Assembly (NCBI GenBank): GCA_021292105.1 | Contig: CM037857.1 | Span: 35,534,680 to 35,598,679, forward strand | DNA length: 64,000 bases | Reading direction: 5' to 3' | From: Anadara kagoshimensis | Taxonomy: Eukaryota; Mollusca; Bivalvia; Arcoida; Arcidae | In this document: piece after piece, positions 1-14,400 of the stretch | Position numbering within the stretch: the first letter of the stretch is position 1 | How the letters are laid out: every line of letters begins with the position of its first letter | Position numbers and translations under genes: made by a program | Notes under the pieces: generated by a model | Told to the model about the DNA's origin: nothing | The model's database searches: none | What the model saw: only the letters and a program-made list of their open reading frames with translations

Positions 1-1524
1 TTCTTATGGATGTATGCTATACCTTGATCAAGTTATCTGAAACTTCAGTTATATCTCCAACAGGATAAATGTTAATTCTTATCATTGTTTTTAGTTTAAT
101 AGCATTTGCCACATTTCTGGTTACAACATTGGTAAATTTGAATGATTTTCCACCTGTACACTGCTGATTAGATTCCACATCCAGTTTCATCTCCAACAAG
201 GACATCTCTCTTTGTGTTTTTGTTGTCCATATAAAATCAGAACTTTATCTGGATAAGTGAACTGCAGCACTTTGCCAGTAATGTTGTACTGCAATATAAA
301 ATGTATACAAGTGTGAGTAATACAGTTATACAGTAGATTTGCATGTAAAGTTAAATTTGTCACAAGTTTGTCAGGTTACTTTTATACTGTAAGGGGTTCC
401 ATTTCTTCATGCTAGTGTCTAAGAGGTACTTCAGTGGTTCAAAATTTTTTTAAAGCAATAGTAAGTTTAGGACTTATTGGTACTTTAAGTTTGTGACAAA
501 ATCACAAAGAGAATCACAAATCAGGGGTTACTATGGGCAGTTCGATCAAAATATTATATTTTTAATGTCATTAACATGTAACTAGGGTTTATCATTTGTC
601 CAGTATTGTAAAATCTAATTGTTTTAACATTTTCAGATAAAAACTTATATATCCAGTTTATCAATCATTTTAGAAATAGTTTTTTTGATTGAACCATACA
701 AAGGTTTACACACAAAAGCTTATATGTTCCTTTGTAAATAATCTTCATCTGACAACACTTCATGGTCATGTATGGTCAAATGTAAACAAAGAATACCTCA
801 CCCAGATTCTGCATTAACTGCTAGTCTTTTCAGATAAAATCTTGAATATACATTTTTTTACTAGTATTATCAATCATTTCAGAAATGATTTTTTGAATGA
901 ACCATACACAGGTTTACTAACGACTGCTGATATATGGTCATATTAATAGTTAATGACAATGTGAGTTACATATCATGCAAAGTATGTGTAGGTAGTACAA
1001 TTGGGAAATCTTGGAAAAAACTCATCTGTAAGAAAGTGTCAGAGGTGTCACAAGTGTGACTATTGTAGATACTATCAGCACTTTGCTGATAGAAAATTGA
1101 AACATAGAGCCAAATGTATTATCATACAATTGAAAATTTACAGTTCACTATCTATGTTTTGAGTAGCTTGCTAAATAAAAAACTTATTGAGGAATTATAG
1201 CTTTTTAGTCTGTTTCAGTGTTTTCCATAAAATGCCACATCAGGCAGATTTGACCACCTAACATTCAAACGTGGCCGGTTAGAATTTATAAAAGGACCTG
1301 AAATCGTTTTTCGGCCTAAGACCCAACTTGACCCCTGACCTGTTGGATTAGTCAATCTAATTACTGCTACAAATTTTAGGTAAATCACTATTGTTTAAAA
1401 CACATAAAAACAAGTGTAATTATGTCATAACATGGCTTCCACTCTAACAAAACTGTCTGCCTAGAAAAACCTAGAAAAAGTGAACTTTGAGAGTTTATAA
1501 TTCCTAGAACAAGTTGTTCAATTT
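1..1524. other. Non-coding DNA, no gene recognised
   Basis: I see no convincing exon here; the only open frames are short and of random composition. The one internal structure is a degraded direct repeat: the block near 632-705 (TTTTCAGATAAAA, then TCAATCATTT, then GAACCATACA) recurs near 828-915, a spacing of about 196 bases. Confidence 0.5.
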
Positions 1525-2010
1525 TTAGCTCAACTGCCTAAAGATGAGCTATTGGCATGATTCATGTGTGCGTGCATGCGTCTGTCCGTTAACAGCTAAA
1601 ACTCTGAAACTACTGGGCCTTTTGAAACCAAATATGCTGTGCTAGAGTCTGACTGTAGTTTGTTCAAGTCATGGCAACTGGATATCCAAGATGGCTGCCA
1701 TTACTAAAAATAAAAGAAACCTAAAAAAAATCTTCTTGTCCAGGACCAGTCATTGGAGGCAAAATCTGATTTGATATTTGGTTTATAGATGGTCTTAACC
1801 TTTAGGTTTGTACATTTCGTGGAATTCTGACATGGGGTTTTCAGTTTTGACATATTCTTGTAATTACCTTCAAAATGGGGTCAAGGTCAATTGTGAATGT
1901 CATGACCTAATATTTTTTACCTTTCTGATTTTATTTATTATCTTGAAAACTATAAACTTTTCGTACAGGCATGTATATCAGAATATTTTTTGGTATTGAT
2001 GCAATGGCCA
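1525..2010 (+). mobile_element. Truncated AGCTCA-type interspersed element
   Basis: It opens with TTTTAGCTCA, then a Cys-poor non-coding body containing CTCTGAAACTACTGGGCC and AAGGTCA-type motifs. These parallel the complete element at 24766-25755 (CTCCTCTGAAACTACTG; CATGTATAT, then AGAATATT). The right half, including the closing GGCCTCTTGTT end, is missing. The satellite array begins where the element stops. I know this repeat style from bivalve genomes; its transposition class is unclear to me. Confidence 0.5.
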
Positions 2011-5000
2011 TGTCAGATGTGGAAACAGTAGTGTGTTTTTTTGAAATAACTCAATTTTTGGTTTTACAGTATTAAAACATATAACAGCTAAAACCAAAAT
2101 TGGCTGTCGTTTTGTAATTACGTCACTAAAATCATGAACAATGTGTTCAAAAGTTGTGGAATGATGGGTACTAACTGTCGGCAATGTCAGATGTGGAACC
2201 GGTAGCGTGTTTTTTGAAATAACACAATTTTTGGTTTTACAGTAATAATACATATAACAGCTAAAACCGAAATTGGCTGTCGTTTTGTAATTACATCATT
2301 GGAATCATGAACAATGTGTTCAAAAGTTGTGGAATAATGGGAACTACTTGTCAGTCATGTCAGATGTGGAACCGGTAGCGTGTTTTTTGAAATAACACAA
2401 CATTTAGGAAATAAACAGAAATCATATTTAAATCCAAACTTGGCTACCGTTTTGTAATTACGTCATTGAAATCATGAACAATGTGTTCAAAAGTTGTGGA
2501 ATGATGGGAACTACTTGTCAGTCATGTCAGAAGTGGAACCGGTAGCGTGTTTTTTGAAATAACACAATTTTTGGTTTTACAGTAATAATACATATAACAG
2601 CTAAAACCAAAATTGGCTGTCGTTTTGTAATTACGTCATTGGAATCATGAACAATATGTTTAAAAGTTGTGGAATGATGGGTACTAACTGTCGGCAATGT
2701 CAGATGTGGAACCGGTAGCGTGTTTTTTGAAATAACACAATTTTTGGTTTTACAGTAATAATACATATAACAGCTAAAACCAAAATTGGCTGTCGTTTTG
2801 TAATTACGTCATTGGAATCATGAACAATGTGTTCAAAAGTTGTGGAATAATGGGAACTACTTGTCAGTCATGTCAGATGTGGAACCGGTAGCGTGTTTTT
2901 TGAAATAACACAACATTTAGAAATAAACAGAAATCATGTTTAAATCCAAACTTGGCTACCGTTTTGTAATTACGTCATTGGAATTGAACAATGTGTTCAA
3001 AAGTTGTGGAATATGGGAACTACTTGTCGTCATGTCAGATGTGGAACCGGTAACGTGTTTTTTGAAATAACACAATTTTTGGTTTTACAGTAATAATACA
3101 TATAACAGTACAGCTAAAACCAAAATTGGCTGTCGTTTTGTAATTACGTCATTGGAATCATGAACAATGTGTTCAAAAGTTGTGGAATAATGGGAACTAC
3201 TTGTCAGTCATGTCAGATGTGGAACCGGTAGCGTGTTTTTGAAATAACACAACATTTAGGAAATAAACAGAAATCATATTTAAATCCAAACTTGGCTACC
3301 GTTTTGTAATTACGTCATTGAATCATGAACAATGTGTTCAAAAGTTGTGGAATGATGGGACTACTTGTCAGTCATGTCAGAAGTGGAACCGGTAGCGTGT
3401 TTTTTGAAATAACACAATTTTTGGTTTTACAGTAATAATACATATAACAGCTAAAACCAAAATTGGCTGTCGTTTTGTAATTACGTCATTGGAATCATGA
3501 ACAATGTGTTCAAAAGTTGTGGAATAATGGGAACTACTTGTCAGTCATGTCAGATGTGGAACCGGTAGCGTGTTATTTGAAATAACACAACATTTAGAAA
3601 TAAACAGAAATCATGTTTAAATCCAAACTTGGCTACCGTTTTGTAATTACGTCATTGGAATCATGAACAATGTGTTCAAAAGTTGTGGAATGATGGGAAC
3701 TACTTGTCAGTCATGTCAGATGTGGAACCGGTAGCGTGTTTTTTGAAATAACACAATTTTTGGTTTTACAGTAATAATACATATAACAGCTAAAACCAAA
3801 ATTGGCTGTCGTTTTGTAATTACGTCATTGGAATCATGAACAATGTGTTCAAAAGTTGTGGAATAATGGGAACTACTTGTCAGTCATGTCAGATGTGGAA
3901 CCGGTAGCGTGTTATTTGAAATAACACAACATTTAGGAAATAAACAGAAATCATGTTTAAATCCAAACTTGGCTACCGTTTTGTAATTACGTCATTGGAA
4001 TCATGAACAATGTGTTCAAAAGTTGTGGAATGATGGGAACTACTTGTCAGTCATGTCAGATGTGGAACCGGTAGCGTGTTTTTTGAAATAACACAATTTT
4101 TGGTTTTACAGTAATAATACATATAACAGCTAAAACCAAAATTGGCTGTCGTTTTGTAATTACGTCATTGGAATCATGAACAATGTGTTCAAAAGTTGTG
4201 GAATAATGGGAACTACTTGTCAGTCATGTCAGATGTGGAACCGGTAGCGTGTTTTTGAAATAACACAACATTTAGGAATAAACAGAAATCATGTTTAAAT
4301 CCAAACTTGGCTACCGTTTTGTAATTACGTCATTGGAATCATGAACAATGTGTTCAAAAGTTGTGGAATAATGGGACTAACTGTCAGTCGTGTCAGATGT
4401 GGAACCGGTAGCGTGTTTTTTGAAATAACACAACATTTAGGAAATAACAGAAATCATAAAACCAAACTTGGCTGTCGTTTTGTAATTACGTCATTGGAAT
4501 TATGAACAATGTGTTCAAAACTTGTGGAATGATGGGACTACTTGTCAGTCATGTCAGATGTGGAACCGGTAGCGTGTTTTTTGAAATAACACAATTTTGG
4601 ACAGTAATAAACATAAACAGCTAAAACCAAAATTGGCTACCGTTTTGTAATTACGTCATTGGAATCATGAACAATGTGTTCAAAAGTTGTGGAATATGGG
4701 AACTACTTGTCAGTCATGTCAGATGTGGAACCGGTAGCGTGTTTTTTGAAATAACACAATTTAGGAAATAAACATAAATCATGTAAATCCAAACTTGGCT
4801 ACGTTTTGTAATTACGTCATTGGAATCATGAACAATGTGTTCAAAAGTTGTGGAATAATGGGAACTACTTGTCAGTCATGTCAGATGTGGAACCGGTAGC
4901 GTGTTTTTGAAATAACACAATTTACAGTAATAATACAGAAACATAAACCAAATTGGCTGTCGTTTTGTAATTACGTCATTGGAATCATGAACAATGTGTT

Positions 5001-8000
5001 CAAAAGTTGTGGAATATGGGAACTACTTGTCAGTCATGTCAGATGTGGCCGGTAGCGTGTTTTTGAAATAACACAATTTAGGAAATAACAGAAATATGTA
5101 AAACCAAACTTGGCTACGTTTTGTAATTACGTCATTGGAATCATGAACAATGTGTTCAAAAGTTGTGGAATGATGGGTAACTACTGTCGGCATGTCAGAT
5201 GTGGAACCGGTAGCGTGTTTTTTGAAATAACACAATTTTTGGTTTTACAGTAATAATACATATAACAGCTAAAACCAAAATTGGCTGTCGTTTTGTAATT
5301 ACGTCATTGGAATCATGAACAATGTGTTCAAAAGTTGTGGAATATGGGAACTACTGTCGTCATGTCAGATGTGGAACCGGTAGCGTGTTTTTGAAATAAC
5401 ACATTTTTGGTTTTACAGTAATAATACATATAACAGCTAAAACCAAAATTGGCTGTCGTTTTGTAATTACGTCATTGGAATCATGAACAATGTGTTCAAA
5501 ACTTGTGGAATAATGGGAACTACTTGTCAGTCATGTCAGATGTGGAACCGGTAGCGTGTTTTTTGAAATAACACAATTTTTGGTTTTACAGTAATAATAC
5601 ATATAACAGCTAAAACCAAAATTGGCTGTCATTTTGTAATTACGTCATTGGAATCATGAACAATGTGTTCAAAAGTTGTGGAATAATGGGAACTACTTGT
5701 CAGTTATGTCAGATGTGGAACCGGTAGCGTGTTTTTTTTAAATAACACAACATTTAGGAAATAAACAGAAATCATGTTTAAATCCAAATTTGGCTACAGT
5801 TTTGTAATTACGTCATTGGAATCATGAACAATGTGTTCAAAAGATGTGGAATAATGGGAACTACTTGTCGGTCATGTCCGATGTGGAAACGGTAGCGTGT
5901 TTTTTGAAATAACACAATTTTTGGTTTTACAGTAATAATACATATAACAGCTAAAACCAAAATTGGCTGTCGTTTTGTAATTACGTCATTGGAATCATGA
6001 ACAATGTGTTCAAAAGTTGTGGAATAATGGGAACTACTTGTCAGTCATGTCAGATGTGGAACCGGTAGCGTGTTTTTTGAAATAACACAACATTTACAAA
6101 ATAAACAGAAATCATGTTTAAATCCAAACTTGGCTACTGTTTTGTAATTACGTCATTGGAATTATGAACAATGTGTTCAAAAGTTGTGGAATGATGGGAA
6201 CTACTTGTCAGTCATGTCAGATGTGGAACCGGTAGCGTGTTTTTGAAATAACACAATTTTTGGTTTTACAGTAATAATACATATAACAGCTAAAACCAAA
6301 ATTGGCTGTCGTTTTGTAATTACGTCATTGGAATCATGAACAATGTGTTCAAAAGTTGTGGAATAATGGGAACTACTTGTCAGTCATGTCAGATGTGGAA
6401 CCGGTAGCGTGTTATTTGAAATAACACAACATTTAGGAAATAAACAGAAATCATGTTTAAATCCAAACTTGGCTACCGTTTTGTAATTACATCATTGGAA
6501 TCATGAACAATGTGTTCAAAAGTTGTGGAATGATGGGAACTACTTGTCAGTCATGTCAGATGTGGAACCGGTAGCGTGTTTTTTGAAATAACACAATTTT
6601 TGGTTTTACAGTAATAATACATATAACAGCTAAAACCAAAATTGGCTGTCGTTTTGTAATTACGTCATTGGAATCATGAACAATGTGTTCAAAAGTTGTG
6701 GAATAATGGGAACTACTTGTCAGTCATGTCAGATGTGGAACCGGTAGCGTGTTTTTTGAAATAACACAACATTTAGGAAATAAACAGAAATCATGTTAAA
6801 ATCCAAACTTGGCTACCGTTTTTGTAATTACGTCATTGGAATCATGAACAATGTGTTCAAAAGTTGTGGAATAATGGGAACTACTTGTCAGTCGTGTCAG
6901 ATGTGGAACCGGTAGCGTGTTATTTGAAATAACACAACATTTAGGAAATAAACAGAAATCATGTTTAAATCCAAACTTGGCTACCGTTTTGTAATTACGT
7001 CATTGGAATTATGAACAATGTGTTCAAAAGTTGTGGAATGATGGGAACTACTTGTCAGTCATGTCAGATGTGGAACCGGTAGCGTGTTTTTTGAAATAAC
7101 ACAATTTTTGGTTTTACAGTAATAATACATATAACAGCTAAAACCAAAATTGGCTGTCGTTTTGTAATTACGTCATTGGAATCATGAACAATGTGTTCAA
7201 AAGTTGTGGAATAATGGGAACTACTTGTCAGTCATGTCAGATGTGGAACCGGTAGCATGTTTTTTGAAATAACACAACATTTAGGAAATAAACAGAAATC
7301 ATGTTTAAATCCAAACTTGGCTACCGTTTTGTAATTACGTCATTGGAATCATGAACAATGTGTTCAAAAGTTGTGGAATGATGGGAACTACTTGTCAGTC
7401 ATGTCAGATGTGGAACCGGTAGCGTGTTTTTTGAAATAACACAATTTTTGGTTTTACAGTAATAATACATATAACAGCTAAAACCAAAATTGGCTGTCGT
7501 TTTGTAATTACGTCATTGGAATCATGAACAATGTGTTCAAAAGTTGTGGAATAATGGGAACTACTTGTCAGTCATGTCAGATGTGGGACCGGTAGCGTGT
7601 TATTTGAAATAACACAACATTTAGGAAATAAACAGAAATCATGTTTAAATCCAAACTTGGCTGTCGTTTTGTAATTACGTCATTGGAATCATGAACAATG
7701 TGTTCAAAAGTTGTGGAATGATGGGTACTAACTGTCGGCAATGTCAGATGTGGAACCGGTAGCGTGTTTTTTGAAATAACACAATTTTTGGTTTTACAGT
7801 AATAATACATATAACAGCTAAAACCAAAATTGGCTGTCGTTTTGTAATTACGTCATTGGAATCATGAACAATGTGTTCAAAAGTTGTGGAATGATGGGTA
7901 CTAACTGTCGGCAATGTCAGATGTGGAACCGGTAGCGTGTTTTTTGAAATAACACAATTTTTGGTTTTACAGTAATAATACATATAACAGCTAAAACCAA

Positions 8001-10401
8001 AATTGGCTGTCGTTTTGTAATTACGTCATTGGAATCATGAACAATGTGTTCAAAACTTGTGGAATAATAGGAACTACTTGTCAGTCATGTCAGATGTGGA
8101 ACCGGTAGCGTGTTTTTTGAAATAACACAATTTTTGGTTTTACAGTAATAATACATATAACAGCTAAAACCAAAATTGGCTGTCATTTTGTAATTACGTC
8201 ATTGGAATCATGAACAATGTGTTCAAAAGTTGTGGAATAATGGGAACTACTTGTCAGTTATGTCAGATGTGGAACCGTAGCGTGTTTTTTTAAATAACAC
8301 AACATTTAGGAAATAAACAGAAATCATGTTTAAATCCAAATTTGGCTACAGTTTTGTAATTACGTCATTGGAATCATGAACAATGTGTTCAAAAGATGTG
8401 GAATAATGGGACTACTTGTCGGTCATGTCCGATGTGGAAACGGTAGCGTGTTTTTTGAAATAACACAATTTTTGGTTTTACAGTAATAATACATATAACA
8501 GCTAAAACCAAAATTGGCTGTCGTTTTGTAATTACGTCATTGGAATCATGAACAATGTGTTCAAAAGTTGTGGAATAATGGGAACTACTTGTCAGTCATG
8601 TCAGATGTGGAACCGGTAGCGTGTTTTTTGAAATAACACAACATTTACAAAATAAACAGAAATCATGTTTAAATCCAAACTTGGCTACTGTTTTGTAATT
8701 ACGTCATTGGAATTATGAACAATGTGTTCAAAAGTTGTGGAATGATGGGAACTACTTGTCAGTCATGTCAGATGTGGAACCGGTAGCGTGTTTTTTGAAA
8801 TAACACAATTTTTGGTTTTACAGTAATAATACATATAACAGCTAAAACCAAAATTGGCTGTCGTTTTGTAATTACGTCATTGGAATCATGAACAATGTGT
8901 TCAAAAGTTGTGGAATAATGGGAACTACTTGTCAGTCATGTCAGATGTGGAACCGGTAGCGTGTTATTTGAAATAACACAACATTTAGGAAATAAACAGA
9001 AATCATGTTTAAAATCCAAACTTGGCTACCGTTTTGTAATTACGTCATTGGAATCATGAACAATGTGTTCAAAAGTTGTGGAATGATGGGAACTACTTGT
9101 CAGTCATGTCAGATGTGGAACCGGTAGCGTGTTTTTTGAAATAACACAATTTTTGGTTTTACAGTAATAATACATATAACAGCTAAAACCAAAATTGGCT
9201 GTCGTTTTGTAATTACGTCATTGGAATCATGAACAATGTGTTCAAAAGTTGTGGAATAATGGGAACTACTTGTCAGTCATGTCAGATGTGGAACCGTAGC
9301 GTGTTATTTGAAATAACACAACATTTAGGAAATAAACAGAAATCATGTTTAAATCCAAACTTGGCTACCGTTTTGTAATTACGTCATTGGAATCATAAAC
9401 AATGTGTTCAAAAGTTGTGGAATGATGGGTACTAACTGTTGGCAATGTCAGATGTGGAACCGGTAGCGTGTTTATTTGAAATAACACAACATTTAGGAAA
9501 TAAACAGAAATCATGTTTAAATCCAAATTTGGCTACAGTTTTGTAATTACGTCATTGGAATCATGAACATGTGTTCAAAGTTGTGGAATAATGGGAACTA
9601 CTTGTCAGTCATGTCAGATGTGGAACCGGTAGCGTGTTTTTTGAAATAACACAACATTTAGGAAATAACAGAATCATGTTAAAATCCAAACTTGGCTACC
9701 GTTTTGTAATTACGTCATTGGAATCATGACACAATGTGTTCAAAGTTGTGGAATAATGGGAACTACTTGTCAGTCGTGTCATATGTGGAACCGTAGCGTG
9801 TTATTTGAAATAACACAACATTTAGGAAATAAACAGAAATCATGTTTAAATCCAAACTTGGCTACCGTTTTGTAATTACGTCATTGTAATTATGAACAAT
9901 GTGTTCAAAAGTTGTGGAATGATGGGAACTACTTGTCAGTCATGTCAGATGTGGAACCGTAGCGTTTTTTTGAAATAACCAATTTTTGGTTTTACAGTAA
10001 TAATACATATAACAGCTAAAACCAAAATTGGCTGTCGTTTTGTAATTACGTCATTGGAATCATGACAATGTGTTCAAAAGTTTGGAATAATGGGAACTAC
10101 TTGTCATCATGTCAGATGTGGAACCGGTAGCATGTTTTTTTTGAAATAACACAACATTTAGGAAATAAACAAGAAATCATGTTTAAATCCAAACTTGGCT
10201 ACCGTTTTGTAATTACGTCATTGGAATCATGAACAATGTGTTCAAAAGTTGTGGAATGATGGGAACTACTTGTCAGTCATGTCAGATGTGAACCGGTAGC
10301 GTGTTTTTTGAAATAACAACAATTTTTGGGTTTTACGTAATACATATAACGCTAAACCAAAATGGCTGTCCTTTTGTAATTACGTCATTGGAATCATGAA
10401 C
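2011..10401 (+). repeat. Satellite array, left block, ~173-bp monomers
   Basis: About 48 head-to-tail monomers; TGTCAGATGTGGAA recurs at 2011, 2185, 2358 and onward with 173-174 base spacing. There are two monomer kinds. Type A carries TTTTTGGTTTTACAG and AGCTAAAACCAAAATTGG. Type B carries CATTTAGGAAATAAACAG and AAATCCAAACTTGG. Both share GTTTTGTAATTACGTCATTG, AATGTGTTCAAAAGTTGTGG and ACCGGTAGCGTG. The kinds largely alternate, giving a ~346-bp dimer, with local A-A and B-B runs. The first monomers are the most diverged. Single-base deletions are common at 4240-5400 and again at 9540-10400. Confidence 0.95.
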
Positions 10402-11401
10402 NNNNNNNNNNNNNNNNNNNNNNNNNNNNNNNNNNNNNNNNNNNNNNNNNNNNNNNNNNNNNNNNNNNNNNNNNNNNNNNNNNNNNNNNNNNNNNNNNNN
10501 NNNNNNNNNNNNNNNNNNNNNNNNNNNNNNNNNNNNNNNNNNNNNNNNNNNNNNNNNNNNNNNNNNNNNNNNNNNNNNNNNNNNNNNNNNNNNNNNNNNN
10601 NNNNNNNNNNNNNNNNNNNNNNNNNNNNNNNNNNNNNNNNNNNNNNNNNNNNNNNNNNNNNNNNNNNNNNNNNNNNNNNNNNNNNNNNNNNNNNNNNNNN
10701 NNNNNNNNNNNNNNNNNNNNNNNNNNNNNNNNNNNNNNNNNNNNNNNNNNNNNNNNNNNNNNNNNNNNNNNNNNNNNNNNNNNNNNNNNNNNNNNNNNNN
10801 NNNNNNNNNNNNNNNNNNNNNNNNNNNNNNNNNNNNNNNNNNNNNNNNNNNNNNNNNNNNNNNNNNNNNNNNNNNNNNNNNNNNNNNNNNNNNNNNNNNN
10901 NNNNNNNNNNNNNNNNNNNNNNNNNNNNNNNNNNNNNNNNNNNNNNNNNNNNNNNNNNNNNNNNNNNNNNNNNNNNNNNNNNNNNNNNNNNNNNNNNNNN
11001 NNNNNNNNNNNNNNNNNNNNNNNNNNNNNNNNNNNNNNNNNNNNNNNNNNNNNNNNNNNNNNNNNNNNNNNNNNNNNNNNNNNNNNNNNNNNNNNNNNNN
11101 NNNNNNNNNNNNNNNNNNNNNNNNNNNNNNNNNNNNNNNNNNNNNNNNNNNNNNNNNNNNNNNNNNNNNNNNNNNNNNNNNNNNNNNNNNNNNNNNNNNN
11201 NNNNNNNNNNNNNNNNNNNNNNNNNNNNNNNNNNNNNNNNNNNNNNNNNNNNNNNNNNNNNNNNNNNNNNNNNNNNNNNNNNNNNNNNNNNNNNNNNNNN
11301 NNNNNNNNNNNNNNNNNNNNNNNNNNNNNNNNNNNNNNNNNNNNNNNNNNNNNNNNNNNNNNNNNNNNNNNNNNNNNNNNNNNNNNNNNNNNNNNNNNNN
11401 N
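10402..11401. other. Assembly gap, 1,000 N
   Basis: A run of exactly 1,000 N, a conventional placeholder rather than a measured length. Satellite flanks both sides but runs in opposite orientations, so the true content and size are unknown. Confidence 0.99.
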
Positions 11402-14400
11402 ATTACAAAACGACAGCCAATTTTGGTTTTAGCTGTTATATGTATTATATATGTAAACCAAAATTGTGTTATTTCAAAAAACACGCTACCGGTTTCCAAA
11501 TATCACATGACCGACAAGTAGTTCCCATCATTCCACAACTTTTCAACACATTGTTCATGATTCCAATGACATAATTACAAAACGGTAGCCAAGTTTGGAT
11601 TTAAACATGATTTCTGTTTATTTCCTAAATGTTGTGTTATTTAAAAAAACACGCAACTGGTTCCACATCTGACATGACCAACAAGTAGTTCCCATCATTC
11701 CACAACTTTTCAACACATTGTTCATGATTCCAATGACGTAATTACAAAACGACAGCCAATTGTGGTTTTAGCTGTTATATGTATTGTAACTGTAAAACCA
11801 AAAATTGTGTTATTTCAAAAATCACGCTACCGGTTCCACATCTGACATTGATGACAGTTAGTACCCATCATTCCACAACTTTTGAACACATTGTTCATGG
11901 TTCCAATGACATAATTCCAAAACGACAGCCAATTTTGGTTTTAGCTGTTATATGTATTATAACTGTAAAACCAAAAATTGTGTTATTTCAAAAAACACGC
12001 TACCGGTTCCACATCTGACATGACCAACAAGTAGTTCCCATCATTCCACAACTTTTCAACACATTGTTTATGATTCCAATGACGTAATTACAAAACGACA
12101 GCCAATTTTGGTTTTAGCTGTTATATGTATTATATATGTAAAACCAAAAATTGTGTTATTTCAAAAAACACGCTACCGGTTCCACATCTGACATGACCGA
12201 CAAGTAGTTCCCATCATTCCACAACTTTTCAACACATTGTTCATGATTCCAATGACGTAATTACAAAACGACAGCCAATTGTGGTTTTAGCTGTTACATA
12301 TATTATAACTGTAAAACCAAAAAATTGTGTTATTTCAAAAATCACGCTACCGGTTCCACATCTGACATTGATGACAGTTAGTACCCATCATTCCACAACT
12401 TTTGAACACATGGTTCATGGTTCCAATGACGTAATTCCAAAACGACAGCCAATTTTGGTTTTAGCTGTTATATGTATTATATATGTAAAACCAAAAATTG
12501 TGTTATTTCAAAAAACACGCTACCGGTTCCAAATATCACATGACCGACAAGTAGTTCCCATCATTCCACAACTTTTCAACACATTGTTCATGATTCCAAT
12601 GACATAATTACAAAATGGATTTAAACATGATTTCTGTTTATTTCCTAAATGTTGTGTTATTTAAAAAAACATGCTACTGGTTCCACATCTGACATGACCA
12701 ACAAGTAGTTCCCATCATTCCACAACTTTTCAACACATTGTTCATGATTCCAATGACGTAATTACAAAACGACAGCCAATTGTGGTTTTAGCTGTTATAT
12801 GTATTATAACTGTAAAACCAAAAATTGTGTTATTTCAAAAATCACGCTACCGGTTCCACATCTGACATTGATGACAGTTAGTACCCATCATTCCACAACT
12901 TTTGAACACATTGTTCATGGTTCCAATGACGTAATTCCAAAACGACAGCCAATTTTGGTTTTAGCTGTTATATGTATTATAACTGTAAAACCAAAAATTG
13001 TGTTATTTCAAAAAACACGCTACTGGTTCCACATCTGACATGACCAACAAGTAGTTCCCATCATTCCACAACTTTTCAACACATTGTTTATGATTCCAAT
13101 GACGTAATTACAAAACGACAGCCAATTTTGGTTTTAGCTGTTATATGTATTATAACTGTAAAACCAAAAATTGTGTTATTTCAAAAACATGCTACCGGTT
13201 CCACATCTGACATGACCAACAAGTAGTTCCCATCATTCCACAACTTTTCAACACATTGTTCATGATTCCAATGATGTAATTACAAAACGACAGCCAAGTT
13301 TGGATTTAAACATGATTTCTGTTTATTTCCTAAATGTTGTGTTATTTAAAAAAACACGCTACCGGTTCCACATCTGACATGACCAACAAGTAGTTCCCAT
13401 CATTCCACAACTTTTCAACACATTGTTCATGATTCCAATGACGTAATTACAAAACGACAGCCAATGTTGGTTTTAGCTGTTATATGAATTATAACTGTAA
13501 AACCAAAAATTGTGTTATTTCAAAAACACGCTACCGGTTCCACATCTGACATGACCAACAAGTAGTTCCCATCATTCCACAACTTTTCAACACATTGTTC
13601 ATGATTCCAATGATGTAATTACAAAACGACAGCCAATGTTGGTTTTAGCTGTTATATGAATTATAACTGTAAAACCAAAAATTGTGTTATTTAAAAAAAC
13701 ACGCTACTGGTTCCACATCTGACATGACCAACAAGTAGTTCCCATCCTTCCACAACTTTTCAACACATTGTTCATGATTCCAATGACGTAATTACAAAAC
13801 GACAGCCAATGTTGGTTTTAGCTGTTATATGTATTATAACTGTAAAACCCAAAATTGTGTTATTTCAAAAATCACGCTACCGGTTCCACATCTGACATGA
13901 CCAACAAGTAGTTCCCATCATTCCACAACTTTTCAACACATTGTTCATGATTCCAATGACATAATTACAAAACGGTAGACAAGTTTGGATTTAAACATGA
14001 TTTCTGTTTATTTCCTAAATGTTGTGTTATTTAAAAAAACACGCTACTGGTTCCACATCTGACATGACCAACAAGTAGTTCCCATCATTCCACAACTTTT
14101 CAACACATTGTTCATGATTCCAATGACGTAATTACAAAACGACAGCCAATTTTGGTTTTAGCTATTATATGTATTATAACTGTAAAACCAAAAATTGTGT
14201 TATTTCAAAAAACACGCTACTGGTTCCACATCTGACATGACCAACAAGTAGTTCCCATCATTCCACAACTTTTCAACACATTGTTCATGATTCGAATGAC
14301 GTAATTACAAAACGACAGCCAATTTTGGTTTTAGCTGTTATATGTATTATATATGTAAAACCAAAAATTGTGTTATTTCAAAAAACACGCTACCGGTTCC

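Noticed and set aside
10333..11574. Two ORFs of about 390 codons over the gap
   Set aside because: They consist almost wholly of N; no sequence supports them.
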